From NCBI GenBank assembly GCA_019232625.1, contig JAFANP010000052.1:61911-125910 (forward strand): 64,000 nucleotides of DNA. The letters run 5' to 3'. The position numbers and the translations under genes are program-made. Under the pieces are notes generated by a model. It saw nothing but the letters and a program-made list of their open reading frames with translations, did not search any database and had not been told where the DNA came from. This DNA comes from Alphaproteobacteria bacterium (GTDB taxonomy: Bacteria; Pseudomonadota; Alphaproteobacteria; Sphingomonadales; Sphingomonadaceae). This document shows, one piece after another, positions 50,686 to 59,876 of this stretch (positions are counted from its first letter, which is position 1; each line of letters starts with the position of its first letter).

Positions 50686-50949
50686 TCAAGCGGTGAAGCG
50701 CCAGTAGAAAGTGGTGAAGGCGAAGAGGACGAGGCCGAAGGCGAGCAGCATCATCCCGAAGATGATCAGCGCGTAATGGACCGGGTCCTCGCCCTCGGGC
50801 TTGGCGGGCCTCGCCGGCCGAGCCGGGCCTCGCCGCTCCTGCAGCGCCCTTGCCCATCCCCGCACCAGGCCCTGGCGGAACGCCATCAGGAAGCCCGCCG
50901 CGGCGAACAGCAGGGCGACGGCATCGACGGCGACGACGTGAGGCGGCAT
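50686..50949 (-). CDS. Small membrane protein, hypothetical
   Basis: 87 residues with two membrane helices: AVALLFAAAGFLMAFRQGLV near the N-terminus and YALIIFGMMLLAFGLVLFAF near the C-terminus, joined by a basic Pro/Arg loop. Divergent from the following gene, with 56 bp between. Confidence 0.6.
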   Translation of the reverse strand: MPPHVVAVDAVALLFAAAGFLMAFRQGLVRGWARALQERRGPARPARPAKPEGEDPVHYALIIFGMMLLAFGLVLFAFTTFYWRFTA

Positions 50950-51005
50950 GATCGGCCAATGAGGGGGAGCGCCGATGGTTCCGGCGCGGGCGAGGAGAAG
51001 CGCGG

Positions 51006-51779
51006 ATGATCGGGGCCTTTTTCTGGCTGGCGGCGGCCGCCGCGGGGGCGGGCGCCGGCGGGACGTCCGCCGATCTCGCCGCCGCGGAGGCGCAGCTCGC
51101 CGCCCTTCGCGCCGGCCTTCCGGCCGCGATCGACGCGCAGGACAAAGTGATGGAGCGCAATGCCGAGGACCTCGCCTTGTGGAAGCGGCGCGCGGACGAT
51201 CTGGTCGGCCTGTGGCTGCGCTACCGCGACGCTCGCTGCGATCCGGCCTTGCTCTCCTACGAGCGCGGCGGCGACTCCACCGCCTGCCGCCTGCGCATCA
51301 CCCGCAACATCCTGGGCGACCTCCAATGGCGCTACGGCGATCCGGAGGGGGCGGGCGCACTGCCCCGCGCCTCGGCCGACGCGAGCGGTGCCCCGCCCCG
51401 GCCCGGACGCGGCGCTGACGAGGAGGGACCCTGCGCCGCCCCGCCGCCCGCCGAATGCGACTATTGCGGCATGAACCGTTGCTGGGAGCGGCGCCTCGAG
51501 GCCGACGAGGCCCGGCTCAACGCGGCCTGGCGCGCCGCCCTGGCGAAGATCGCGGCGCGGCCGGGGGTGGACGCGGCGGCGCGGACCGACTGGACGGAGC
51601 GGCTGCGCAGGGTGCAGCGGCTGTGGCTTCGCTGGCGGGAGGATGCCTGCACGCTGGACGGCTGGGAGACGCCCAATCCCTACGCCCACTCCCTCTACGC
51701 GCTCGTCACCGGCCCGTGCCTCGACGCCGAGACGGAAGCGCGCACCGCGGCGCTGCGGCGCGCTTATGCGCTCCGCTGA
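51006..51779 (+). CDS. LprI-like (DUF1311-type) secreted protein
   Basis: 257 residues. After a hydrophobic leader there are two related halves, each a helical segment ending in a Cys-centred motif: LRYRDARCDPALLS with ACRLRITRN, and LRWREDACTLDGWE with GPCLDAET. The middle has CDYCGMNRCWE. The spacing of Trp, Arg and Cys resembles the lysozyme-inhibitor LprI-like domain. Assignment moderate; role likely in the periplasm. Confidence 0.6.
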   Translation: MIGAFFWLAAAAAGAGAGGTSADLAAAEAQLAALRAGLPAAIDAQDKVMERNAEDLALWKRRADDLVGLWLRYRDARCDPALLSYERGGDSTACRLRITRNILGDLQWRYGDPEGAGALPRASADASGAPPRPGRGADEEGPCAAPPPAECDYCGMNRCWERRLEADEARLNAAWRAALAKIAARPGVDAAARTDWTERLRRVQRLWLRWREDACTLDGWETPNPYAHSLYALVTGPCLDAETEARTAALRRAYALR

Positions 51780-51782
51780 TCC

Positions 51783-51995
51783 TTATTGATGCTGGAGGCG
51801 GTTGAGGGTCGCCTGCAGCGCCGCCACGTCGGCGTCGCTATAGGGCGTCCCCGTCGCGTCGGTCTGGGCGACCTGGCCGTTGGCCGGCGGCGCCTCGTCG
51901 GAAGGCGCCGCGAACCAGTAGACGCTCCAGCAGACGCCGATCGCCCACAGGAGCGCGTTCCAGCGGCTGCGAAAGAGGCCCGAATAGCGGTTCAT
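51783..51995 (-). CDS. Small membrane-anchored protein, hypothetical
   Basis: 70 residues: one membrane helix (NALLWAIGVCWSVYWFAA) followed by a polar tail (DADVAALQATLNRLQHQ). It lies 25 bp after the DUF2891 gene on the same strand and may be the last gene of that operon. Confidence 0.55.
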   Translation of the reverse strand: MNRYSGLFRSRWNALLWAIGVCWSVYWFAAPSDEAPPANGQVAQTDATGTPYSDADVAALQATLNRLQHQ

Positions 51996-52020
51996 GCGGC
52001 TCCTGATGCGCCCGGCGGGG

Positions 52021-53019
52021 TTAAGGAACCCCTTCGAGCGCCAGCAGGGCGAAGGTGGCCAGCCAATGCTCGCCCATATAGTCGCCCGCGACATGGGGCA
52101 GGCTGGCGGCGAGATGCGCCTCGGCGGTGTCGGCGGCGAGCGCCGCCATCTCGGGCGCAAGCGCCCCGGCGATCCCGCGCCAGCACCAGGCGCGGCTGAG
52201 GTTGAGGCCGTCGAGATGGGCGATCTTGCCGTCCGAGCGGTCGGAGACGGTGGCGGGCGTGAACAGGGTGCGCGGCTCCCCGGCGGCGAGATCGGGAAGG
52301 AAGGCGTCGAACCAGGCCCGGAATTCCTCGTCGGGGAGGATGCGCCGCATCAGCAGGGCTTCGATCAGGCCGCCCGACAGGAACTCGTCGCCGCCCGGCT
52401 CCCAGCCCTGATAGGCGCGATCCTCGCCGTACCAGGCGCGCGCCCGCTCGCCGATCACCGCCTCCAGGTCGTGGCCGGCGAGAGAGGTCAGGTCGAGCGT
52501 CATCCGCATCGCGAAGGCGGTGTTGAAGTGCGTGCCGACGCGGATCGGATAGGTGAGCTTCTCGAGATAGGCGATGAAGCGGTCCGCGAAGGCGCTCGCC
52601 AGCGGGGTCAGCGCGTCGTCCCAGCGGCGCCGGCCGGAAAGGATTGCCTCGGCGTGGAGGGCGAGCAGCCAGCCCCAGCCGTAGGGCCGCTCGAAGCCGC
52701 CCGTATAGGCGCGGTCCAGATAAGCGAGCTCGCCCGCCACCTTGTCGGGGACGAGCATCTCGTCCGCGAGTTCCTCGATCCGCCGGGCGACCGGCAGGTC
52801 GGGGAAGAGCCGCCGCACCCGCAGCAGCAGCCAATAGCCGTGGACGCAGCTGTGCCAGTCGAAGCTGCCGAAGAAGATGGGATGCAGCGCCCGCGGCCCG
52901 AGCAGGTCCTCCGGCCCCTCCAGCACCTGGTCGAGCTTGTGCGGATATTCGCGAGTCACGTGGCCGAGCGCGATCTCGGCGAAGCGGGCGGCGACGTCCG
53001 CGGTGAGGACGTGGGTCAT
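52021..53019 (-). CDS. DUF2891 family protein
   Basis: 332-residue soluble, alpha-helical protein resembling an (alpha/alpha) barrel. Conserved family segments: GSFDWHSCVHGYWLLLRVRR, GRPYGWGWLL-type (RPYGWGWLLALHAE), GTHFNTAFAMRM, and DGLNLSRAWCWRGIAG. Function unknown; an acidic/His-rich pocket (DWHSCVH) suggests an enzyme. It overlaps the DUF979 stop by 4 bp and is in an operon with DUF969, DUF979 and a 5-oxoprolinase, suggesting a role in cyclic-amide or pyroglutamyl metabolism. Confidence 0.85.
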   Translation of the reverse strand: MTHVLTADVAARFAEIALGHVTREYPHKLDQVLEGPEDLLGPRALHPIFFGSFDWHSCVHGYWLLLRVRRLFPDLPVARRIEELADEMLVPDKVAGELAYLDRAYTGGFERPYGWGWLLALHAEAILSGRRRWDDALTPLASAFADRFIAYLEKLTYPIRVGTHFNTAFAMRMTLDLTSLAGHDLEAVIGERARAWYGEDRAYQGWEPGGDEFLSGGLIEALLMRRILPDEEFRAWFDAFLPDLAAGEPRTLFTPATVSDRSDGKIAHLDGLNLSRAWCWRGIAGALAPEMAALAADTAEAHLAASLPHVAGDYMGEHWLATFALLALEGVP

Positions 53020-53960
53020 GTCTGGCGGAACCCCAGGAAATAGATCAGCAGCAGGTTGCAGGCGAGCAGCGGCAAGGCCGTGCCGACCTGCGCCTTGACC
53101 ACGGCGTTGCGGTCCTTGAGGTCGAGCAGGGCCGCCGGCACGATGTTGAAATTGGCCGCCATCGGCGTCATCAGCGTGCCGCAGAAGCCGGCCAGCATGC
53201 CGATCGCGCAGATCGCCGCGGGATCGCCGTGGAAATGGTGGATGAGGATCGGCAGGCCGACCGCCCCCGTCATCACCGGGAAGGCGGCGAAGGCGTTGCC
53301 CATGATCATCGTGAACACCGCCATGCCGATCGCATAGACGGCCACGGCGGCGAACAGGCTGCCGTCGGGCAGCATTCCCTGCGCGATCCCGCCGACCACC
53401 TGGCCGACGCCCGCCAGCGCGAAGACGGCGCCCAGGGCGGCCAGCATTTGCGGCAGCACGGCGGCCCAGCCGACCGAATCCATCAGCCGCCGCCCTTCCT
53501 GCAGCGGCGCGAGGACGGGCGGGCGCAGCCAGGCATAGCCGGCGGCGAGCGCCAGCAGGACGCCTGCGCCGAGCGAGACGAGCGTCACCTGCTTGGGATC
53601 GATCCAGCCGCTGTCCTTGAGCAGCAAGGTGCCGAGCAAGGCGGTGGCCGGGATGATCAGCGCCGGCAGGAAGAGGAGGTTGCCGCGCCGCTCGGAGGAG
53701 GCGGCGCGCTCCTCGGGAGTCGTCGTCGGCGGATGGCCGCGCCCCATCCCGCCCAAGCCGGCGATGGCGACGAGGCAGAGGACGAGCAGGCCGTTGCCGA
53801 GGTCGCCGAGACGGTCGCCGGCGAAGAAGCTGGCGGCCACCAGCGCCCAGAAGGCCGCGTTGCCGAAGCGCTTGCGGTTGTCGCGGTCCCCCAGGCTGAG
53901 GACGGCGAACGCCGCGAACATCGCGCCGGCGAGGAGATAGAGGTGCTCGAGCGTGATCAC
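53016..53960 (-). CDS. DUF979 family membrane protein (putative transporter component)
   Basis: 314 residues, about eight to nine membrane helices. Family-typical C-terminal half: GNAFAAFPVMTGAVGLPILI, AICAIGMLAGFCGTLMTPMA and NFNIVPAALLDL. The GTG start overlaps the DUF969 stop. DUF969 and DUF979 are nearly always adjacent and are thought to form a two-component permease, which here would carry the oxoprolinase substrate. That is inference from gene order. Confidence 0.87.
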   Translation of the reverse strand: MITLEHLYLLAGAMFAAFAVLSLGDRDNRKRFGNAAFWALVAASFFAGDRLGDLGNGLLVLCLVAIAGLGGMGRGHPPTTTPEERAASSERRGNLLFLPALIIPATALLGTLLLKDSGWIDPKQVTLVSLGAGVLLALAAGYAWLRPPVLAPLQEGRRLMDSVGWAAVLPQMLAALGAVFALAGVGQVVGGIAQGMLPDGSLFAAVAVYAIGMAVFTMIMGNAFAAFPVMTGAVGLPILIHHFHGDPAAICAIGMLAGFCGTLMTPMAANFNIVPAALLDLKDRNAVVKAQVGTALPLLACNLLLIYFLGFRQT

Positions 53961-54745
53961 CTCAAATCCTCCCTGTGAGGCGAAGCCTCATGGGGAGGGG
54001 GACCGCCGAAGGCGGTGGAGGGGCCGACCGCCGCCGCCCCTCCACCGCGCGTCGCGCGGTCCCCCTCCCCATCGCGCCGCGACGGGGAGGACAGGGACCT
54101 GTCCAGCCACAGCAGCCGCGCGCCGTGGATCAGGAAGGCCAGCACCGCCGTCGGGACGGCGTAGACGGAGAGCTCGAGCGGGGCGAGGGTGATGCCGTTC
54201 TGCGCCAGGAAGCCGACCATCAGCAGGATCGAGCCGATGGCGATGAAGATGTCCTCGCCGAAGAAATTGCCGACATTGTCGGTGGCGGCCGCATAGGCCT
54301 TGACCCGCTCCCGCCCCGCCTCGTCGATATCGGGATCCTGCTTCTCCGCGGCGGCCTCAGCCATCGGCGCGACCAGCGGCCGGACGGTCTGCGGATGGCC
54401 GGCGACCGAGGTCAGGCCGAGGCTCGCCGTCACCTGGCGGAAGAGCAGGTAGGCGAGGAGCAGCCGCCCGGTCGTCGCCCGCTTCATGCCGCCGATCAGG
54501 GTCCGCGCCCGCTGCTGAAGCCCATAGCGCTCGAGCAGGCCGATGACCGGCAGCAGGATGTAGATGATGGTGACGAAGCGGTTGTCGTTGAACGCCTTGC
54601 CGAAGGCGGCGACGACGACGAGCAGCGGCTTGCCGGCGATCAACCCGGTCGCCACCGCGGCGACGGTGACGACGAGCAGCGGGTTGAGCCGAAGCGCGAA
54701 GCCCGCGACGACCAGCAGGATGCCGAGCAGGGGGAGATAGGTCAC
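53957..54745 (-). CDS. DUF969 family membrane protein, with repeat-derived C-terminus
   Basis: 262 residues with about six helices (LPLLGILLVVAGFALRLNPL, NRFVTIIYILLPVIGLLERYG, FGEDIFIAIGSILLMVGFLA). Residues about 219-262 after the last helix are not family-like; they are translated from a 125-bp palindromic element (GEGDRATRGGGA, PSTAFGGPPPH). The natural C-terminus seems to have been replaced or extended by the repeat, which ends just before the next start codon. It lies 3 bp after the oxoprolinase gene. Confidence 0.87.
   Translation of the reverse strand: MTYLPLLGILLVVAGFALRLNPLLVVTVAAVATGLIAGKPLLVVVAAFGKAFNDNRFVTIIYILLPVIGLLERYGLQQRARTLIGGMKRATTGRLLLAYLLFRQVTASLGLTSVAGHPQTVRPLVAPMAEAAAEKQDPDIDEAGRERVKAYAAATDNVGNFFGEDIFIAIGSILLMVGFLAQNGITLAPLELSVYAVPTAVLAFLIHGARLLWLDRSLSSPSRRDGEGDRATRGGGAAAVGPSTAFGGPPPHEASPHREDLR
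53966..54090. repeat. Palindromic element copy B, 3' end of DUF969 gene
   Basis: ATCCTCCC at one end and GGGGAGGA at the other, with inner GGGGAGGGGGACCGCC and CCCCCTCCCC arms and the GGTGGAGGGGC / GCCCCTCCACC pair. Read in the same frame as copies A and D, giving the common protein pattern GEGD-A--GGGA and GGPPPH. Confidence 0.85.
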
Positions 54746-54748
54746 CCT

Positions 54749-57700
54749 CTAAATCCTCCCCTGCCTTGGCAGGAGAGGGGGACCAGCCGAAGGCTGGTGG
54801 AGGGGCTTTCTTGGCCGCAAAGGCCCCTCCACCGCACTTCGTGCGGTCCCCCTCCCCTCGAAATCGAGGGGAGGATCGTCATGCCTTCCATAGCCGCCGC
54901 CCCCCGGCGTCTCGACGACGAACATGTCCCCCGCCCGCATCTGCGCCGAGGCGGTCGCGCCCAGCATCTCGACGCGGCCGTCCGCCCGCACCACTCGGTT
55001 GACCCCCGGCGCCGCGTCCCCGCCGCCTTCTATGCCCCTCGGCGCCACCTTGCGGCGGTTGGAGAGGATGTTCGCCCGCATCGGCTCGAGGAAGCGGACG
55101 TGCCGCTCGATCCCGTCGCCGCCGCGCTGCCTCCCCATGCCGCCCGAGCCTTGGCGCAAGGCGAAGCGCTCGATCAGCACCGGGTAGCGCGTCTCCAATA
55201 TCTCCGGGTCGGTCAGTCGGCTGTTGGTCATGTGGGTCTGCACTCCGCTCGCGCCGTCGAAGTCCGGCCCGGCGCCGGCGCCGCCGGCGATGGTCTCGTA
55301 ATATTGCCGGCGGTCGTCGCCGAAGGTGAAGTTGTTCATCGTTCCCTGGCTTGGGGCGAGCGCCCGGCAGGCGGCGAACAGGCAGTCGGTGACGACCTGG
55401 CTGGTCTCGACGTTCCCGGCGACGACGGCGGCCGGGTAGAGCGGGTTCAGCATCGAGCCTTCCGGCACGATCAGCGTGATCGGCCTCAGGCAGCCGTCGT
55501 TCATCGGGATGGCGTCGTCGACCATGGCGCGGAAGACGTAGAGGGTCGCCGCCCGGCAGATCGAATAGGGCGCGTTGAAATTGTCGGGCTGCTGCGCCGA
55601 GGTTCCGGTGAAGTCGACCGTGGCGGCGCGCGCCTCCCGGTCGACGGTGACGGCCACGCGGATCTCGGCGCCATTGTCCATCGCGTAGCGGAAGGCGCCG
55701 TCGCGTAGCCCGCCGACAAGCCGCCGCACCGCCTCTTCGGCATTGGCCTGGACGTGGCCCATATAGGCGTCGACCACCTCGCGGCCGTAGTCGCCGGCCA
55801 CCCGGCGCAGCTCGGCGGCGCCCCGGGCGCAGGCCGCGACCTGGGCCTTGAGGTCGGAAAGGTTGCGGTCCGGCCGCCGCGCCGGCCAGAGTCCGGAGCC
55901 GAGCAGGACGCGCATCTCCGCCTCGAGCAGCCTGCCCTCGTCGACGAGCAGCGCATTGTCGATCAGCACCCCCTCCTCCAGGATCGACCGGCTGTCCGGC
56001 GGCATCGATCCGGGCGCGATCCCGCCGATGTCGGCATGGTGGCCGCGCGCGGCGACGTACCAGGCCGGCGCCTCGTCCCCGTCCGCCGCGAAGACCGGCA
56101 TGACCACGGTGACGTCCGGCAGGTGGGTGCCGCCGCGATAGGGGGCGTTGAGGACGTAGGCGTCGCCCGGCCGCATGCCGCGCCCGTCCCGCCTTTCGCC
56201 GCGCGCCTCGATGACGGTGCGGATCGAATCGCCCATCGAGCCGAGGTGGACTGGGATGTGCGGTGCGTTGGCGATGAGCGCGCCCTCGCGGTCGAACAGC
56301 GCGCAGGAGAAATCGAGCCGCTCCTTGATGTTCACCGACGAGGCGGTGTTCTGGAGCGCCACGCCCATTTCCTCGGCGATCGCCATGAAGAGGTTGTTGA
56401 ACAGTTCGAGCCGCACCGGATCGGCGTCGGTGCCGGCGGCCTGGGCGGCCCCGCGCGGCACTGCCCGGGTGAGGATGAGGTTCGCCCGCGCATCCACCTC
56501 CGCCTGCCACCCCGGCTCGAGGACCGTGGTGGCGGAAGGATCGACGATCAGCGCCGGCCCGCGAACGAGCGCCCCCGGCGGCAAGTCGGCACGGTCGAGC
56601 ACCGCATGATCCTCCCCTGCCTTCGCAGGGGAGGGGGACCGTCCGCAGGACGGTGGAGGGGCTTCCTGCGCCGCAAGGGCCCCTCCACCGTGCTCCGCAC
56701 GGTCCCCCTCCCCCGGCGATCCGGGGGAGGATTTCCCCACCGCCTCGACCACCGCCGTCTCCACCACCACCGGCGTCCCCGGCGAGGCGAAGCCGAACCG
56801 CTTCAGATGCGCGGCTTCGAACGCGTCCGCCATCCCCTCGCCGACCGGCACCTCGAGCGTCGTGTCGCTCCCCTCGTAGCGCAAGGCGGCGCGGCGGCGG
56901 AGCGCCACCTCCGCCACGCCCTGCGCCCTCAACGCCGCCTCCGCCTCGGCCGCCAGCGAGGCCAGCACCTCCTCCAGCGCCTCGCCGGCGACGCTGCGCT
57001 GCCTCAGCTCGACGACGTCCGCCAGCCCCATGCCATAGGCGCTGAGCACGCCGGCGAGCGGGTGGACCATCACCCGGCCGATGCCCAGCGCGTCGGCGAC
57101 GAGGCAGGCATGCTGGCCGCCGGCGCCGCCGAAACATTGCAGCGTGTAGCGGCCGGCGTCGTGGCCGCGGGCGATGGAGATGCGCTTGATCGCCGCGGCC
57201 ATGCCGTCGACGGCGATTCGGACGAAGCCGTCGGCCACCGCCTCCGCGCTCATCCCGGCGAGGGCGGCGACCTCCTCGCAGCGCGCCCGCGAGGCCGCGG
57301 CGTCGATCGGCCGGTCGCCGCCCGGCCCGAAGACGGCGGGGAAGCGCTCGGGCCGGATCTTGCCGAGGACGACGTTGCAGTCGGTGACGGTGAGCGGGCC
57401 GCCGCGGCGGTAGCAGGCCGGCCCCGGCACCGCGCCGGCGCTCTCCGGCCCGACCCGGAAACGCGTCCCGTCGAACCGGCAGATCGAGCCGCCGCCGGCC
57501 GCGACGGTGTGGATCTCCAGCATCGGCGCGCGCACCCGCACGCCCGCGACGACGGTCTCGACGGTCCGTTCGTACGCGCCGCCATAATGGGAGACGTCGG
57601 TCGAGGTGCCGCCCATGTCGAAGCCGATGACGCGGTCGAACCCCGCCGCCTCGGCGGTCCGCACCATCGCGACGATTCCGCCCGCCGGACCGGAGAGGAT

Positions 57701-58465
57701 CGCGTCCTTGCCGCGGAACGCGGCGGCGTCGGTCAGCCCGCCCGACGATTGCATGAAGAGCAGCCGCGGCCCCGCGCGCTCCGGCCCGCGCAAGGCCGCC
57801 ACCACCCGGTCGACGTAGCGCCGCAGCACCGGCGAGAGATAGGCGTCGACGACCGTCGTGTCGCCGCGGCCGACGAACTTGACGAGCGGCCCCACCTCGT
57901 GGCTGGCCGAGACCTGGGTGAAGCCGGTCTCCCGCGCCAGCGCCGCCAGCGCCGCCTCGTGCGCCGTCCAGCGCCAGCCGTGCATCAGCACGATCGCGAT
58001 CGCCCGATAGCCCGCCGCATGAGCGCGTGCGAGACGCAGCCGCGCCGAGTCGAGGTCGATCGGCCGCAGCACCTCGCCCGCCGCGGTCACCCTTTCATCC
58101 ACCTCCACGACCTCGCCGTAGAGGGCCTCGGGCAGCATTATGCGGCGCGCGAAGATGTCGGGCCGCGCCTGGTAGCCGATGCGCAGCGCGTCGGCGAAGC
58201 CGCTCGTGACGGCGAGGACGAGCGGCTCGCCCTTGCGCTCGAGCAGGGCGTTGGTGGCGACCGTCGTGCCCATCTTCACGGCCTCGAGCGGCGCCTCGCC
58301 ATGCTCGGCCGTCAGCCGCCTTATGCCCTCGACGGCGGCGTCCTCATATTGCTCGGGATTGTCGGAGAGCAATTTGGCGACGTGCCGCCGCCCGTCCGGC
58401 CCACGCGCGACGATGTCGGTGAAGGTGCCGCCGCGGTCGATCGAGAAGGACCAGCTTCCGGTCAT
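54749..58465 (-). CDS. 5-Oxoprolinase/hydantoinase (fused HyuA-HyuB), with two repeat-derived segments
   Basis: 1238-residue fusion of the ATP-dependent hydantoinase A half (about 1-690) and B half (about 700-1195), the layout of ATP-hydrolysing 5-oxoprolinase. HyuA signatures: [64 protein letters not shown]. HyuB signatures: [20 protein letters not shown], HPxH-like [20 protein letters not shown] and the closing TPGGGGYG. Residues about 578-619 are an insert from palindromic element copy D, and residues about 1197-1238 are a tail from copy C. The reaction would be 5-oxoproline to glutamate with ATP; N-methylhydantoin or a related ring is an alternative. Confidence 0.9.
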   Translation of the reverse strand: MTGSWSFSIDRGGTFTDIVARGPDGRRHVAKLLSDNPEQYEDAAVEGIRRLTAEHGEAPLEAVKMGTTVATNALLERKGEPLVLAVTSGFADALRIGYQARPDIFARRIMLPEALYGEVVEVDERVTAAGEVLRPIDLDSARLRLARAHAAGYRAIAIVLMHGWRWTAHEAALAALARETGFTQVSASHEVGPLVKFVGRGDTTVVDAYLSPVLRRYVDRVVAALRGPERAGPRLLFMQSSGGLTDAAAFRGKDAILSGPAGGIVAMVRTAEAAGFDRVIGFDMGGTSTDVSHYGGAYERTVETVVAGVRVRAPMLEIHTVAAGGGSICRFDGTRFRVGPESAGAVPGPACYRRGGPLTVTDCNVVLGKIRPERFPAVFGPGGDRPIDAAASRARCEEVAALAGMSAEAVADGFVRIAVDGMAAAIKRISIARGHDAGRYTLQCFGGAGGQHACLVADALGIGRVMVHPLAGVLSAYGMGLADVVELRQRSVAGEALEEVLASLAAEAEAALRAQGVAEVALRRRAALRYEGSDTTLEVPVGEGMADAFEAAHLKRFGFASPGTPVVVETAVVEAVGKSSPGSPGEGDRAEHGGGALAAQEAPPPSCGRSPSPAKAGEDHAVLDRADLPPGALVRGPALIVDPSATTVLEPGWQAEVDARANLILTRAVPRGAAQAAGTDADPVRLELFNNLFMAIAEEMGVALQNTASSVNIKERLDFSCALFDREGALIANAPHIPVHLGSMGDSIRTVIEARGERRDGRGMRPGDAYVLNAPYRGGTHLPDVTVVMPVFAADGDEAPAWYVAARGHHADIGGIAPGSMPPDSRSILEEGVLIDNALLVDEGRLLEAEMRVLLGSGLWPARRPDRNLSDLKAQVAACARGAAELRRVAGDYGREVVDAYMGHVQANAEEAVRRLVGGLRDGAFRYAMDNGAEIRVAVTVDREARAATVDFTGTSAQQPDNFNAPYSICRAATLYVFRAMVDDAIPMNDGCLRPITLIVPEGSMLNPLYPAAVVAGNVETSQVVTDCLFAACRALAPSQGTMNNFTFGDDRRQYYETIAGGAGAGPDFDGASGVQTHMTNSRLTDPEILETRYPVLIERFALRQGSGGMGRQRGGDGIERHVRFLEPMRANILSNRRKVAPRGIEGGGDAAPGVNRVVRADGRVEMLGATASAQMRAGDMFVVETPGGGGYGRHDDPPLDFEGRGTARSAVEGPLRPRKPLHQPSAGPPLLPRQGRI
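54753..54876. repeat. Palindromic element copy C, 3' end of oxoprolinase gene
   Basis: Same architecture as the other copies, bounded by ATCCTCCCC and GGGGAGGAT. It follows the natural HyuB end (GGGGYG) and adds a C-terminal tail that is read in a different frame from copies A, B and D. Confidence 0.85.
56608..56732. repeat. Palindromic element copy D, inside oxoprolinase gene
   Basis: Bounded by GATCCTCCCC and GGGGAGGAT, with AGGGGGACCGTCC / GGTCCCCCT and GGTGGAGGGGC / GCCCCTCCACC arms. It is translated in frame as about 42 residues (including [12 protein letters not shown]) between the HyuA core and its C-terminal subdomain. Confidence 0.87.
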
Positions 58466-58483
58466 CCGCGGCGGCGCGCCGGC

Positions 58484-59071
58484 TCAGCCCGCGATATGCG
58501 CCTGGCCGACCATGCAGTAGAGCATCGGGATCGACAGGATGAGGTTGGTGCGGCTCGCCATCATCGCCGTCGAGGCGGAGCGCGCCTTCACGTCGTCGGC
58601 GGCGGCGACGATGCCCAGCGCCCGCTTCTGGTTCGGCCAGATGATGAACCAGACGTTGGCCGCCATGACGATGCCCAGCCACATGCCGACGCCGATCGTG
58701 CGATAGCCCTCCTGCAGCGTCAGCGCGTGCATGCTGTAGCCGCCCTGCAGCGTCTCGGCGACGAGGAGCCCGAGGATGACGGTGGCGAGCGCCGCCCAGC
58801 GGAACCAGAACAGGGCCGCCGGGGCGATATATTTGGAGACGCCCGGCTTAAGCTCGGCGGGGACCTTGGGCATGGTCGGGATCTGCACGAAGTTGAAATA
58901 ATAGAGCAGCCCGATCCACAGGATGCCGGCGAAGATGTGGAGGTAGCGCAGGAACTGCGCCCAGGGATAGCCGTCGCTCAGCAGCGAGCCGTGCAGGCCG
59001 AACATCGCGACGAGCAGCAGGACGATTCCGATGCCGAGCGCGAGATGGAAATTGCCGAGGATCTTCGCCAT
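58484..59071 (-). CDS. PuuD-like urate hydroxylase membrane domain protein
   Basis: 195 residues with about five membrane helices, matching the N-terminal membrane domain of the PuuD family: FLRYLHIFAGILWIGLLYYF with conserved His, KYIAPAALFWFRWAALATVI, and GVGMWLGIVMAANVWFIIWP. The cytochrome c-like C-terminal domain of longer PuuD proteins is absent. A role in urate oxidation is uncertain for such short members. It lies 18 bp before the oxoprolinase gene; both could act on purine-derived rings. Confidence 0.8.
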   Translation of the reverse strand: MAKILGNFHLALGIGIVLLLVAMFGLHGSLLSDGYPWAQFLRYLHIFAGILWIGLLYYFNFVQIPTMPKVPAELKPGVSKYIAPAALFWFRWAALATVILGLLVAETLQGGYSMHALTLQEGYRTIGVGMWLGIVMAANVWFIIWPNQKRALGIVAAADDVKARSASTAMMASRTNLILSIPMLYCMVGQAHIAG

Positions 59072-59122
59072 GTCGTTTCCCCCTTATGGTCGTCGGCGGC
59101 CTCTCTACTCCGGGCCCAGTCC

Positions 59123-59812
59123 TCAGTCGAGCCGCCACATGATGCTCTGCGAGAGCGGCGTCCAGACCCCGGTCCTCACCCCCGCCCGGCGAAGCCCTCG
59201 ACCCGTCCACTCGTTGCAGGTGAGGAGGGCGCTGTACGGCCCCACCGCCTCGTAGAAGGCGTCCGATCCGCCATAGCCGCGGCCCGGGATGAGGATCGGC
59301 CTGCCGTCCGGCCCGTAGCGGAAGCTGGCGCGTATGTAGGCGACGAGGCGGCCATATTCGGCGTGGCTGAGGATCAGCGGCCTTTGGTCCTTCGAGGGCT
59401 GCGGGTCGTCGTCATGGTCGGCGTGGATCAGGCTCGTGCCCGTGCCGAAGGCGGCGGAGAGCGCGTCCTTCGTCTTGAGGTCCGCCCAGGTCGGAGTCTC
59501 GAGATAGACGGTGCGGTTGCCGTAGCCGAAGGCGACGTAATTGGCGTTGCCCCAGCGCGGGTCCTTGAGGTCGGCGCCCGGCACGAGCGGCCGCCAGTCC
59601 ATCTCGGCGGTCACCTTGGGCACCATGATCCAGGTGTGGACGCCGTTGGTCCGGACGAAGATGGTGACGCCCTGCTTCGCCTCGCGCCACCCCGCATTGG
59701 CGGGGATCAGGCCGAGGATCAGCACGGCGAGCAGATAGAGGAACGGCACCGCGGCGAGGCCGCCCGCGACCCACCCGGCAATCCTCAGCGCGCGCTTCCA
59801 ACCCGGCTTCAT
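59123..59812 (-). CDS. DUF2459 family protein
   Basis: 229 residues with one N-terminal membrane helix (GLAAVPFLYLLAVLILGLIP), then a periplasmic domain with family motifs TIFVRTNGVHTWIMVP, AFGYGNRTVYLETPTWADLK and the Cys-containing SALLTCNEWTGRGLRRAG, likely a papain-like fold with Cys and His. The start at MKPGWKRALRIAGW is preferred to an upstream ATG lacking family similarity. Divergent from mtnP. Confidence 0.83.
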   Translation of the reverse strand: MKPGWKRALRIAGWVAGGLAAVPFLYLLAVLILGLIPANAGWREAKQGVTIFVRTNGVHTWIMVPKVTAEMDWRPLVPGADLKDPRWGNANYVAFGYGNRTVYLETPTWADLKTKDALSAAFGTGTSLIHADHDDDPQPSKDQRPLILSHAEYGRLVAYIRASFRYGPDGRPILIPGRGYGGSDAFYEAVGPYSALLTCNEWTGRGLRRAGVRTGVWTPLSQSIMWRLD

Positions 59813-59876
59813 CGCCGGCAGCCTAGCCGACAGGCGCGGCTTGCGCAGCCTCCCGCGGCCCCGATAAACAAGGGGG

